Of a DNA stretch of 64,000 nucleotides, positions 29,982-38,930 are shown in pieces (position 1 is the first letter of the stretch; each line of letters starts with the position of its first letter). Under the pieces are notes generated by a model. That model saw only the letters and a list, made by a program, of their open reading frames with translations, made no database searches and was not told the origin of the DNA. The position numbers were made by a program, and so were the translations under genes. Origin of the DNA: Clostridium sp. LS (GTDB lineage Bacteria > Bacillota > Clostridia > Clostridiales > Clostridiaceae); NCBI RefSeq assembly GCF_002760435.1, contig NZ_AUUU01000066.1:23437-87436 (forward strand), read 5' to 3'.

Positions 29982-30071
29982 TAGTGTGTGTGTAAAATAA
30001 TAAAAAAATAATCTGTATATTAGCAAAATATTAAAATTAAGTATAAACTAAGAAGAAAATGTATAGATGGT

Positions 30072-30112
30072 GTAAGTCCCGTAGATATGAAAAGCCTTTC
30101 TATAGGACTTAC
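30072..30112 (+). promoter_or_regulatory. Hairpin in the nifI2-nifB gap
   Basis: GTAAGTCC pairs with GGACTTAC (30105-30112), with an inner TAGA/TCTA. There is no T run. It may be an attenuator or a processing site before nifB; I see no hexaloop of the A-x-x-G type here. Confidence 0.5.
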
Positions 30113-30166
30113 ATTCTGATAATAAATGAACGAGAAGTAAATAATATTTAAAGGAGGCGAATTGTT

Positions 30167-31429
30167 GTGGAGATAATAAACTCAATAGACATAAAAGATA
30201 ACTTATGTAATATTGAAGAAAAAACTAAAAAACATCCTTGTTTCAGCTGTGATTCTGCACATAAATATGCAAGGATCCATTTACCTATTGCACCTAAATG
30301 CAATGTTAGCTGTAATTATTGTTTAAGAAAATATGACTGTGCAAATGAAAGCAGACCAGGTGTTACTACTGAGGTGCTACAACCTAAGGATGCTTATACA
30401 AAATATAAAATTGTTAAAGAGAAAATACCTAATTTAACTGTTGTTGGTATAGCAGGACCTGGAGACGCTTTAGCTAATTTTCAAGAGGTAAAAGAAACAA
30501 TTACCTTAATAAGGGAATATGATCCAGAAGTAACATTTTGTCTTTCAACAAATGGATTAATGCTTCCGTTTTATTGCGAAGAATTAATAAATCTTGGAGT
30601 TACACATGTTACAATAACTATTAATGGCGTAGATCCTAAGATAACAGGTAAAGTTTATAAATATATAGATTACTTAGGTATTCGATATAGTGGTGAATCT
30701 GGTGCAGAGATATTATTAAATAATCAGTTATCTGGACTTAAGTATTTAGCTGATAGAGGCGTAGTATGTAAAGTCAATATAGTTATGTTAAAAGGGATTA
30801 ATGATAATCATATTGAGGATATAGCAAGGAAAGTTAAAGAACTTGGTGCTACAGTAACTAATATAATAAAAATGATACCAGTTAAGGGCAGTGTTTTTGA
30901 ACAAATTCCATTATCTAGTGATAAAGAAGTAATGGACTTAAGAAAAAAATGTGAAGTACATATATCTCAAATGTACCATTGCAAACAATGTAGAGCGGAT
31001 GCAATTGGAACTTTGGATGAAGATCAGTCATTAAAATTTGCAAATAATATAGAAGAAAAAAAGTTGAGATTTGCAATAGCATCAAAAACTGGCAAGGTTG
31101 TAGATTTACATTTTGGACATGCTACTGAATTTTATATATATGATTATAAAGATAATAATCCAATATTTGTAGAAAAAAGAGACGTAGATCAGTATTGTAA
31201 TGGTAAAGAAGGCTACGATGATGAAGTAGATAAGTTTAAAAGAACAATGAATGTATTAGAGGATTGCAATGGAATTATATCATTAAGAATAGGAAGTAGT
31301 CCTACAAATAAATTTAAAAGTAAAGGCATAGAGGTTTTTATGACTTGTGAGGAAGTTGAAGGTGCTGTTTTAAAAGCTGCAGAATCAATTATAAAAGGAG
31401 TAGAAGTTGAAAATATTTTACGAGTTTAA
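30167..31429 (+). CDS. nifB: NifB: radical SAM maturase with NifX-like domain
   Basis: A 420-residue protein that makes the NifB-co precursor needed for every nitrogenase cofactor. HPCFSCDSAHKYARIHLP, then the radical-SAM motif CNVSCNYC (about residues 45-52), GVTTEVL, GIAGPGDALAN and a late CKQCRADAIG. From about residue 300 a NifX/NafY-like cofactor-binding domain follows (RFAIASKTGKVVDLHFGHA). GTG 30167 is nine bases after AAGGAGG. It may serve both this enzyme and any Mo nitrogenase elsewhere. Confidence 0.93.
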   Translation: MEIINSIDIKDNLCNIEEKTKKHPCFSCDSAHKYARIHLPIAPKCNVSCNYCLRKYDCANESRPGVTTEVLQPKDAYTKYKIVKEKIPNLTVVGIAGPGDALANFQEVKETITLIREYDPEVTFCLSTNGLMLPFYCEELINLGVTHVTITINGVDPKITGKVYKYIDYLGIRYSGESGAEILLNNQLSGLKYLADRGVVCKVNIVMLKGINDNHIEDIARKVKELGATVTNIIKMIPVKGSVFEQIPLSSDKEVMDLRKKCEVHISQMYHCKQCRADAIGTLDEDQSLKFANNIEEKKLRFAIASKTGKVVDLHFGHATEFYIYDYKDNNPIFVEKRDVDQYCNGKEGYDDEVDKFKRTMNVLEDCNGIISLRIGSSPTNKFKSKGIEVFMTCEEVEGAVLKAAESIIKGVEVENILRV

Positions 31430-31581
31430 TGAAAAGAAAAGACTTGAAAAAATATATGGTTATTAAGTTTTTGTAGAAAATTATTTCTAGTGAATATTAT
31501 ATTAAGATATGTCTTTATACAAATGACTGGTTATAATTTATATATTTTTCGTTAATAATATAGTAATAAGAGATTTAATAA

Positions 31582-31664
31582 GGGCAATGAAGTCTAAGGA
31601 TATATTTATTCTTAGGCTTTTGTCGGCAAAGGAGCCTATTTGATATATTTAAATAGGCTCCTTT
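31582..31664 (+). promoter_or_regulatory. Two hexaloop hairpins with terminator-like stems before nifV copy 2 (ANTAR-target-like)
   Basis: GGGC/GTCT (31582-31595) surrounds AATGAA, and its 3' arm runs into the stem AGTCTAAG/CTTAGGCT followed by TTT. Then GGC/GCC (31625-31636) surrounds AAAGGA, and the same bases open a perfect 14-bp stem (31628-31641 with 31651-31664). Both loops have A1 and G4. The first stem has two G-T pairs and the second is only three bp, so the hairpins are weak on their own. T runs are short. Confidence 0.55.
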
Positions 31665-31704
31665 ATGCTGTTATATTAAAAAATAAAAGGATGTGTTTGG
31701 AATT

Positions 31705-32619
31705 ATGAATGAAAGAAAATTGATAATTATTGATAAGACATTAGTTGTACTTAACCAAATGTATGGAAAGAGACTTTTGAGAAGAATTCCCCAGCTTTTT
31801 GAATTAGTTAAATTGCTATATAAAATAGGAAGTGATTATATTGAAATTCCGGGGGAATTGTCTGAAAAGTTACCTACATTGCCCAAGGAAATTAAAATAA
31901 GACTATCTAATGAAACAGAAGAAATTATTTCAGATTATAATGTATGTAATAATATATCAAAAGAATTAACTTTAAAGTATAAGAATATTAGAATTGTTGG
32001 ATTAGATGATATTATTTTTTATGACTATAAAGAGATTTTTAAAAATATAAAGGAAAGTTTTGGCGGGAATTTGGAAATATGCATCAAGAATAAATACGGA
32101 GCTTCTACAGCAATGAGTTTAGAATGGTTTAGAGCTGGAGGTGAAAAAATAGTTACAACTTTTTCTGGAATAGGAGGATTTACTCCCCTAGAAGGAATCT
32201 TAGGATCAATTAAGTTTTTAGAAAAAATAGATATTCGTGGAGATTATGTGCTATTTCCGGAAGTACTAAAACTATTTGAAGAAGTAACAGAGCATGAAAT
32301 TAAGCCTAATATGCCTTTTATAGGAAAAGATATTTTTAATGTTGAATCAGGTATTCATGTAAATGGAATAGCTAAAAATCCAAGCACATATGAACCTTAT
32401 GATCCAAGTAAAATTGGAAGAGAACGCAAAATAATAATTGGGAAACATTCAGGTATTAGTTCATTAGAAATAAAATTAAAAGAATTGCACATTGAGTACG
32501 CATGTAACAATTTAAGCAAAATGTTAGAAGAAGTTAGAAAAATGAGTACTCAAAAGAAAAGAGGATTAGAGGATAAAGAAATAAAAGAAATATATATGAA
32601 ATGCAGCAATTTATGCTGA
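31705..32619 (+). CDS. nifV-omega: Homocitrate synthase, C-terminal half (copy 2)
   Basis: A 304-residue second copy of the gene at 48-962, with the same motifs (TTFSGIGGFTPLEG, NVESGIHVNGIAKNPSTYEP, GKHSGISSLEIK). I start it at ATG 31705 because it aligns with copy 1 there; GTG at 31693 is nearly inside the AAAGGATG site. It pairs with nifV-alpha 32669. Having its own hexaloop leader, this copy may be the vnf-regulated one. Confidence 0.9.
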   Translation: MNERKLIIIDKTLVVLNQMYGKRLLRRIPQLFELVKLLYKIGSDYIEIPGELSEKLPTLPKEIKIRLSNETEEIISDYNVCNNISKELTLKYKNIRIVGLDDIIFYDYKEIFKNIKESFGGNLEICIKNKYGASTAMSLEWFRAGGEKIVTTFSGIGGFTPLEGILGSIKFLEKIDIRGDYVLFPEVLKLFEEVTEHEIKPNMPFIGKDIFNVESGIHVNGIAKNPSTYEPYDPSKIGRERKIIIGKHSGISSLEIKLKELHIEYACNNLSKMLEEVRKMSTQKKRGLEDKEIKEIYMKCSNLC

Positions 32620-32668
32620 TTTTACTAATTAAATAACATACTTTCAAAATAGAATGAGGTGAATGAAT

Positions 32669-33451
32669 ATGAATAAAGAGAATAATTTTTTTCAAAGGGC
32701 TCGCATTGTTGATACAACATTAAGAGATGGAGAGCAAAGTCCAGGTAGAGCATTTTCAATTGATGAAAAAGTTGAAATAGCGAAATTCATGGATCAAAGC
32801 AATATATATCAAATTGAAGCTGGAATACCAGTAATGGGAGATTTAGAAAAAGAGTGTATTAAAAGAATTTTATCTAATAGAAAAAATTCATTAATTTCAA
32901 CTTGGAATAGAATGAATAAAAGAGATATAATAGATTCGTTTGAATGTAATCCGGATATAATTCATATTAGTGTTCCGACTTCTGATATTCAAATATACTC
33001 TAATTTAGGAAAAGATAAAAAATGGGTTGAAGATAATCTTAAGGAATGTATATTTCTTGCAAGAGATAGAGGGTATAATGTTACCGTTGGATTTGAAGAT
33101 GCTTCAAGGGCTGGAGTAAATTACCTTATAAAATTATGTGATTTAGTTAAAGGTTTTGGGGTAGATAGAATTAGATATGCGGATACTGTTGGAATTTTAA
33201 TACCATCTATGGTTGAAGATGTTGTTAAAACATTAGTGAACAATACTGAAATAGAAATCGAGATACATGCTCATAATGATTTTGGAATGGCGACTACAAT
33301 TTCTCTTGAAGCAGTAAAAAGCGGCGCAAAATATGTAGATTGTACACTAGATGGAATAGGAGAAAGAGCAGGAAATTGTGATCTGCATGAATTTCTTTAT
33401 ATATTAAATGCGTTTTATGGAAGAAATAACTCAAAGGAAATATTTAATTAA
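32669..33451 (+). CDS. nifV-alpha: Homocitrate synthase, N-terminal catalytic half (copy 2)
   Basis: A 260-residue TIM-barrel half with DTTLRDGEQSPGRAFS, HISVPTSD, HAHNDFGMA and GIGERAGN. Copy 2 has the usual Pro after GEQS, whereas copy 1 has Ala. ATG 32669 is six bases after GAGGTGA; an in-frame ATG two codons earlier overlaps that site. The hexaloop/terminator element follows directly after the stop. Confidence 0.9.
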   Translation: MNKENNFFQRARIVDTTLRDGEQSPGRAFSIDEKVEIAKFMDQSNIYQIEAGIPVMGDLEKECIKRILSNRKNSLISTWNRMNKRDIIDSFECNPDIIHISVPTSDIQIYSNLGKDKKWVEDNLKECIFLARDRGYNVTVGFEDASRAGVNYLIKLCDLVKGFGVDRIRYADTVGILIPSMVEDVVKTLVNNTEIEIEIHAHNDFGMATTISLEAVKSGAKYVDCTLDGIGERAGNCDLHEFLYILNAFYGRNNSKEIFN

Positions 33452-33459
33452 ATATATAA

Positions 33460-33510
33460 ACTCACTGTCGGGTATTAAGTATAAAGAAAATTTCTTTAAT
33501 ATTTAATACC
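33460..33510 (+). promoter_or_regulatory. Hexaloop hairpin and terminator-like stem between nifV-alpha and a binding-protein gene (ANTAR-target-like)
   Basis: ACTC (33460-33463) pairs with GGGT (33470-33473) around ACTGTC (A1, G4). GGTATTAA (33471-33478) then pairs with TTAATACC (33503-33510), with an inner TAAAGAAA/TTTCTTTA. The 3' arm of the first is the 5' arm of the second. It could control read-through from nifV copy 2 into the binding-protein gene. Confidence 0.55.
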
Positions 33511-33548
33511 TTATTAAATTATTAACAAATTAGGATGTGATCATTAAT

Positions 33549-34682
33549 ATGAAAAATAAAATATTTATAGGTATTTCATTATGTATAACAATAATTATTC
33601 TAATATTAGGAGGATGCGGCAATGCCAAAGATTCAAATAAAATAACAGATGATGAATCAAAGATGACAGCAACCAATGAACAAAATACTGTTGTAATAAC
33701 TGATAGTAGTGGAACACAAGTTAAAATTCCAGCTAAAATTAATAGAATTGCTGATGCGTGGGGTGCTCATAATGAAATATTAGCCACCATAGGGGCGGCA
33801 GATAAAATAGTAGCTACAACTTTAACTCCGGAGGTAAGACCATGGCTATATAAAGCTAATCCAAGTCTTAAAAATGCAGTTACAACTTTTAGTATTGATG
33901 CAAGCGAAGTTAATGTAGAAGAGCTTATAAAAACTAAGCCTGATATCGTATTTATGTCTTTAAACAACAAGCTTGCAAAACAGATAACCGATTTGGGAAT
34001 ACCTGTCGTCCAAGTAAATTTTACAGACTTTGAAAGTTTAAAAGAATGTGTTAGATTAACAGGAACTATAGTTGGTGGGAACGCTAAGGAAAATGCTGAA
34101 AAGTATATTTCATACCTAGATGAAAAAATGAAGATGATAAGTAATGTGACTTCTCAAATTCCTACTGAGCAGAAGCCTAAGATATTGCATCTTGCTAGCT
34201 TTTCACCATTAACTGTGGATGGTAAAGATGCAATAATTACATCAGGAATAGAACTTGCTGGAGGAATAAATGTTGCTGATATTACTGGGAAGAGTAAAGC
34301 AACCTCGTTAGAACAAGTATTTCAATGGAATCCAGATATGATACTTATGGGAAGAGTATTAACTGGAAATGGAATAAAAAATAGTGCTGCAGTAAGTGAA
34401 ACAGATAGTAGCAAAATAACTAATGATCCAATCTGGAATAATTTAAATGCTGTGAAGAATGGGAAAGTTGTTATAAATCCTGATGGAGCTTTTTCTTGGG
34501 ATAGATATTCTGCTGAAGAAGCATTGCAGATACAATGGATGGCAAAATTAATCAATCCAGATAAATTTACTAATATAGATATGGTAAAAGAGACTAGATA
34601 TTTTTTTAAGACATTTATGAATTATGATCTATCTGAGGAAGAAGCAAATCTTATGCTTGCTGGTGAACCACCTAAAAATTGA
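33549..34682 (+). CDS. FecB-type metal-complex binding lipoprotein 4
   Basis: A 377-residue binding protein, lipobox ILGGC at about residue 21, with VVITDSSGTQVKIPAKINRIAD, LIKTKPDIVFMS and LEQVFQWNPDMILMG. Paralogous to the three at 10726, 11938 and 14215 but separated from the transporter by 18 kb, so it must borrow a permease and ATPase. ATG 33549 follows AGGATG by 11 bases; a GTG four codons earlier lies in that site. Confidence 0.85.
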   Translation: MKNKIFIGISLCITIIILILGGCGNAKDSNKITDDESKMTATNEQNTVVITDSSGTQVKIPAKINRIADAWGAHNEILATIGAADKIVATTLTPEVRPWLYKANPSLKNAVTTFSIDASEVNVEELIKTKPDIVFMSLNNKLAKQITDLGIPVVQVNFTDFESLKECVRLTGTIVGGNAKENAEKYISYLDEKMKMISNVTSQIPTEQKPKILHLASFSPLTVDGKDAIITSGIELAGGINVADITGKSKATSLEQVFQWNPDMILMGRVLTGNGIKNSAAVSETDSSKITNDPIWNNLNAVKNGKVVINPDGAFSWDRYSAEEALQIQWMAKLINPDKFTNIDMVKETRYFFKTFMNYDLSEEEANLMLAGEPPKN

Positions 34683-34714
34683 TTGTGGTTGATAATTATA
34701 GTGTTATAAAATAG

Positions 34715-34924
34715 GAAATAAAAAAAGATCTCCAAGGGTTGAAACCATTTATTCTAGGCAGCAGTTTAGATGAAGAGATTTCAAAGGATTTAAATGGTTT
34801 TTATCTTGGAATTAGCACGCCAGTCTCTGAACAATTAATAATGGATAAAAGTTATGCAGGTTATAATGGTGGACTAAGACTAGCAGAGGACGTTTTTTCA
34901 GCTATATTAAAAGGTAGTAGTTAA
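34715..34924 (+). pseudogene. C-terminal scrap of a nitrogenase component-1-like gene
   Basis: An open stretch of about 69 codons reads DLQGLKPFILGSSLDEE and then STPVSEQLIMDKSYAGYNGGLRL, ending in EDVFSAILKG. This is the pattern of the end of NifK/NifN-type subunits (GS...Y.GYNG...L.ED). No start with a ribosome binding site and no upstream part is present. It is likely the remains of a lost nitrogenase-like gene at the edge of the island. Confidence 0.7.
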
Positions 34925-35007
34925 AATCATGTTCGATCCTTTAAATTATGATATAATTGATTTTAGAAAAAGTACAAAAGGATTTAAAGTGAAAAGTAGG
35001 AGAAAAT

Positions 35008-37941
35008 ATGCTGGAAGAATTAAATAGTATTTTGGATAATGTAATATATTTAGACATTGAAACAACTGGACTTGATGAAAATAGTTCAGAAATCATAGAA
35101 ATTGGGGCAGTTAAAATTAAAGATGGCAGTATAACTACTTATGAAACTTTAATAAGACCTAGAGGAAGGGTTCCTATTAGTATTTATAGTCTTTGCAGTG
35201 GGTTAAATGAAAGAGAATTAATGAGTGCAAGAACTTTAAATTCTATAAAGACAGAAGTTATGGAGTTTTTAGAAGATTTACCTTTGATATGCCATAATGC
35301 GAACTTTGAAAGAAAATTTCTTGCTTTTCATATTCCAGAAATTAAAAATGAAATAATAGATACTATGGAATTTGCTGCAATACTAGAACCTTGGAGAAAG
35401 GAATATAATTTAGATGCCTTAGCTAGAGATTTAACAAATATAAATAAAACTGAATTACATAGAGGATTATCGGATTCAATAGATACTTTGAAAGTAGTAA
35501 ATTCTCTGCTTTTAAGACAATGGGACAGAGAGGAAAGGCGTATTTCTAAGAAAAATGTATCTTTATATAATACAATATTAAAAGATTATGCATATTTAAA
35601 AAATTGGCCTTGGACAAAATATTTATTAAAACCACCATTTCTTAGCATTGAAAATTATCCCTATGTCAATTATGAGGAAAATAAGATAAGTGAAAGCAAC
35701 TTAAAAAAATTGCACATTGATTATTCAAAATTTGAAAACTTGCTTGAAGTTGAAGAAATTTGGAATAACGGTGGAGATTTTGGGTATCAATATAGAAAAG
35801 ATCAAAAAGAGTTTTCTAAGAAAATCAGAGAAAACTTTGAGAAGTGCGAAAGAATTTTCATAGAAGCCCCAACAGGAAGTGGTAAAACTTTTGCCTATGT
35901 AATTATAGCAGCCATAGAAACTTATTTAAATAAACAGAAAAATAGAAAAGATGATGCAAGTTTTATTATATCTACAAATACAAAAGAGCTGCAAAATCAA
36001 CTTATTGAAAGAGATATCCCAACTATACTTAAGAAGCTTATGTTAAATGATAAGTTAAATTATGGAGCCATGAAAGGCAAAGGAAATTATCTTTGTATAG
36101 AGAGAATTAATAAATGTGAAAGCTTGGAAATTGGTGAAAAGAGTAATTTATCTTTACTTTTCCTAAGGCGGCTTTGTGAAAATGGAAATTATGGAGATAT
36201 AGAAAGCATTAATTATTCAATCCAAAAACATTTTGAGATGGATAAATATATAAATGAGATAAATTGTGATAGTGAACAATGTAATTTGGAAAAGTGCACA
36301 CGCCCTTGTTATTTAAGAAAAAGATATAATGAGCTGCCTGAAGAAAATATAACAGTAATAAATCATTCTCTTTTAGCATGCTGGCCATATACCGAAAAAA
36401 AGAAGATCAACCATTTAATTATTGACGAAGGTCATAATTTAATGGAAAAGTGTTATGACTTTTTTTCGGAAGAATTCTCTTCGGCTAAATTAATAGAATT
36501 ATTAGAAATGATAGAAAAAGGCCACCCGAGCATTTTGGCTATGCTATTAAGCTTAAATGCTAGCTTTGGATATAGGGAAACAATAGAAAAAGAAAAACTT
36601 GTTTATTTAGTTAATGATATCATTGTAAATATAAATATACTTTTAAATGATTTTAGAAGTATGAGACTCGTTAGCGGTGAATATAATTTTACCACAGAGT
36701 TTTTTATTCCAAGAGATGATTTAAGAGGAGCAACTAAAGCAATTGGATCAGAAATATCGATGTTAAAAGAGAGCATATATCCTTTATACAAAATATTAAA
36801 TGATTATGTTTCAAATATTACATTAGATGATGAGATCAATGGTGATAGTGATCATAAAAATCTATCTGATTATATAGCAAAGCTCAAGACTAATTTTGAT
36901 GTTTTAGATAAATTTTTAGAAAGCTCAGTATTTTATGCTAAGGTATTAGAAATAGATTCAGAATATAAAGATTTTTATTTTAAAAATGTTCCATTAAATG
37001 TAGGAGAATTAGTTAATGAGCATATGCTAAAAGATGTTAAGAGTACAACATTTTTATCAGCAACTTTTAGAATTGAAAATTCCTTCAATAAAATAAAAAA
37101 ACACTTAGGGCAAGAAAAAGCAAATGAATTTGTAATACCTCCAACTTTTGATTTAAAGAAAAGAACAAAGATTTTTGCTTTAAATGATGTTGGAAGGTAC
37201 GATGAACCATCATATATAAAAAATGTCTCTAAGTTTATATTTAATGCAGCTCAAAAAATTAATGGTCATATTCTTGTTTTATTTAATAATAATGCAAGAA
37301 GAAATGCTGTAAATGAAGAATTAGAATTACTTATTAGAGGATCAAAAATTGAAGTTCATGTTAGTAAAAAATCAGTTGCAGCGTTAAATGATAAGAATAG
37401 GCAGGTCATTATATTAGGAAGTAAAGGCTTTTTTGAAGGAATAGATGTGCCTGGTGATGCATTAAGCTGTGTAATGCTTGATAAAATCCCAAACTACAGT
37501 CCAGAATTTCCAATTTTAAGAGCTATAACAACATATCAAAATAAAGCATATCAGGATGTAAATTATCCTCAAGTGTGCATTAAAACAAAACAAATATATG
37601 GTAGACTAATTAGGAGTATATTTGACTATGGTTACTTTATAATATTAGATCCAGGTCAAAACTCTTATACTTTAAGAAATTTAGAAAGAGATTTAAATGG
37701 ACCGAGTATTGAAATTTCAACAACTTCTAAAATCCTTTCTGAAATGGAATTTGATTATAATAATTGGAAGAGAATAAATATAAATACAATCATAAATAAT
37801 ATAAAGAAAAACAACAAAAATCTTCAAGAAGAATTTAACAATGAATCTAAAAAGCATAAGATGTTTTGGGAACTATATAAGGTTGATAATGGAGAATATT
37901 ATTTTGAAAATATTAATTTTAAATTGAATGGGAAAATTTAA
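35008..37941 (+). CDS. dinG: DinG-family helicase with N-terminal 3'-5' exonuclease domain
   Basis: A 977-residue DNA repair protein. Residues about 10-170 are a DnaQ-type exonuclease (DIETTG, HNANFERKF, HRGLSDSID). Then comes a DinG/XPD-type helicase: Walker A EAPTGSGKTF, a Cys cluster (CIERINKC, CNLEKCTRPC) that could hold an iron-sulfur cluster, DEGHN as DEAH box, and QIYGRLIRS as motif VI. The fusion is usual in firmicutes. It is a housekeeping gene and marks the end of the nitrogenase island. Confidence 0.9.
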   Translation: MLEELNSILDNVIYLDIETTGLDENSSEIIEIGAVKIKDGSITTYETLIRPRGRVPISIYSLCSGLNERELMSARTLNSIKTEVMEFLEDLPLICHNANFERKFLAFHIPEIKNEIIDTMEFAAILEPWRKEYNLDALARDLTNINKTELHRGLSDSIDTLKVVNSLLLRQWDREERRISKKNVSLYNTILKDYAYLKNWPWTKYLLKPPFLSIENYPYVNYEENKISESNLKKLHIDYSKFENLLEVEEIWNNGGDFGYQYRKDQKEFSKKIRENFEKCERIFIEAPTGSGKTFAYVIIAAIETYLNKQKNRKDDASFIISTNTKELQNQLIERDIPTILKKLMLNDKLNYGAMKGKGNYLCIERINKCESLEIGEKSNLSLLFLRRLCENGNYGDIESINYSIQKHFEMDKYINEINCDSEQCNLEKCTRPCYLRKRYNELPEENITVINHSLLACWPYTEKKKINHLIIDEGHNLMEKCYDFFSEEFSSAKLIELLEMIEKGHPSILAMLLSLNASFGYRETIEKEKLVYLVNDIIVNINILLNDFRSMRLVSGEYNFTTEFFIPRDDLRGATKAIGSEISMLKESIYPLYKILNDYVSNITLDDEINGDSDHKNLSDYIAKLKTNFDVLDKFLESSVFYAKVLEIDSEYKDFYFKNVPLNVGELVNEHMLKDVKSTTFLSATFRIENSFNKIKKHLGQEKANEFVIPPTFDLKKRTKIFALNDVGRYDEPSYIKNVSKFIFNAAQKINGHILVLFNNNARRNAVNEELELLIRGSKIEVHVSKKSVAALNDKNRQVIILGSKGFFEGIDVPGDALSCVMLDKIPNYSPEFPILRAITTYQNKAYQDVNYPQVCIKTKQIYGRLIRSIFDYGYFIILDPGQNSYTLRNLERDLNGPSIEISTTSKILSEMEFDYNNWKRININTIINNIKKNNKNLQEEFNNESKKHKMFWELYKVDNGEYYFENINFKLNGKI

Positions 37942-38209
37942 TGAACTTAAAGATAAGCGAATTTAAATTTTCTAATTTTCTGTATTAACCCTCTTTACTT
38001 AATAACTAATATTTAAAAATAAATTAACATTATTAAAATTGTCAAATATTAATGCATATATGGTATAATATATATATATAATAATTTATAGGTAAAAAAT
38101 TCGTATAATATTTAGGAAGGAGGTAATAATAAAAATTAGAACTTGAATTAATACCTAAAAAAATAAAATCACATAATAAAAGAGAAAAAGAGAGGAAAGT
38201 GTTTAGGGT

Positions 38210-38374
38210 ATGATTGAGAATGTAGCACAACTATTACAAGAATATAAGAGTACAAAGGAATGTTTAGAAAGTGGGTTAAAATGGTTGCCTAAAAATGAAT
38301 ATGCTAAATCAAAGATTGAAGTTATAAACATGGTTATAAGAGATTTAGAGCAGTTAGAGAAGCAACTTAGCTAG
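38210..38374 (+). CDS. Small acidic/basic helical protein, unknown
   Basis: A 54-residue frame (MIENVAQLLQEYKSTKECLE ... LEQLEKQLS), apparently helical with charged faces. TTTAGGGT precedes the ATG closely and GAGGAAAG lies further upstream. No family is recognised. The AT-rich 268 bases before it contain no other gene that I can support. Confidence 0.5.
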   Translation: MIENVAQLLQEYKSTKECLESGLKWLPKNEYAKSKIEVINMVIRDLEQLEKQLS

Positions 38375-38462
38375 AACTATATTTTAATAAAATTATGAAT
38401 GCACTAGAAACATAAGTAAGAAAAACAGCTTTGAAAAAGAATTTCAAAGAAAATATAAGGGG

Positions 38463-38492
38463 CTGCCTTAAAATTATCTAATTTTAAGGCAG
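38463..38492. terminator. Terminator at the end of cotJC
   Basis: CTGCCTTAAAATTA and its exact complement (38479-38492) make a long perfect inverted repeat between converging genes, with T-rich sequence on the plus-strand side. Confidence 0.8.
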
Positions 38493-38531
38493 TCTTTAAT
38501 TTATATAAACATTTATATAAATTAGAATTTA

Positions 38532-38921
38532 TTATTTTTTTGCGCACATAATATCTTGAACATGTTCCAAGCATTCTCCGAATCTTTGGAAATGGACAAC
38601 TTCTCTTTCCCTTAGGAATGATAGTATTTCTTTAATTTGTGGTTCATCAGTTAAGTGTATTAAATTTTCATAAGTTGCTCTAGCTTTTTGTTCAGCAGCT
38701 AAATCTTCATGTAAATCTGCAATTACATCTCCTTTTGCTTGGATATAAGTTGCAGTCCATGGATTGCCGGTTGCATCTACATAAAATAATGCTTTTCTAT
38801 GATCAGCATAAGACCCTCCAAGACCTGCTTTCTTAAGTTCTTCAACTGTTGCATTTTCCATAAGTTGGTACACCATTGTTGCAATAATCTCAACATGCGC
38901 CATTTCTTCTGCTACTATTGC
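38532..38921 (-). pseudogene. cotJC: 3' part of spore-coat manganese-catalase-like gene cotJC, cut by insertion
   Basis: The frame reads AIVAEEMAHVEIIATMVYQL and continues with FYVDATGNPW, DLHEDLAAEQKARATYE and a terminal HFQRFGECLE, which is the C-terminal two thirds of CotJC (manganese catalase family; metal-binding EExxH and ExxxxH-type residues visible). A stop codon (38922-38924) comes immediately before, and the serine recombinase gene overlaps this end. The first 60-70 residues are missing and should lie at the far end of the inserted element, beyond the window. An internal ATG at 38903 could give a 123-residue product, probably not functional. Confidence 0.82.
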
Positions 38922-38930
38922 TTAAAGGTA
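38890..38930. other. Likely left attachment site in cotJC
   Basis: The cotJC frame is intact up to about 38921 on one side, and recombinase sequence begins on the other. The crossover must lie in or next to this segment. The exact core cannot be fixed without the right junction. Confidence 0.55.

Noticed and set aside
38042..38230. Minus-strand 62-residue frame opposite the small ORF
   Set aside because: No ribosome binding site and no recognisable protein; shadow frame.
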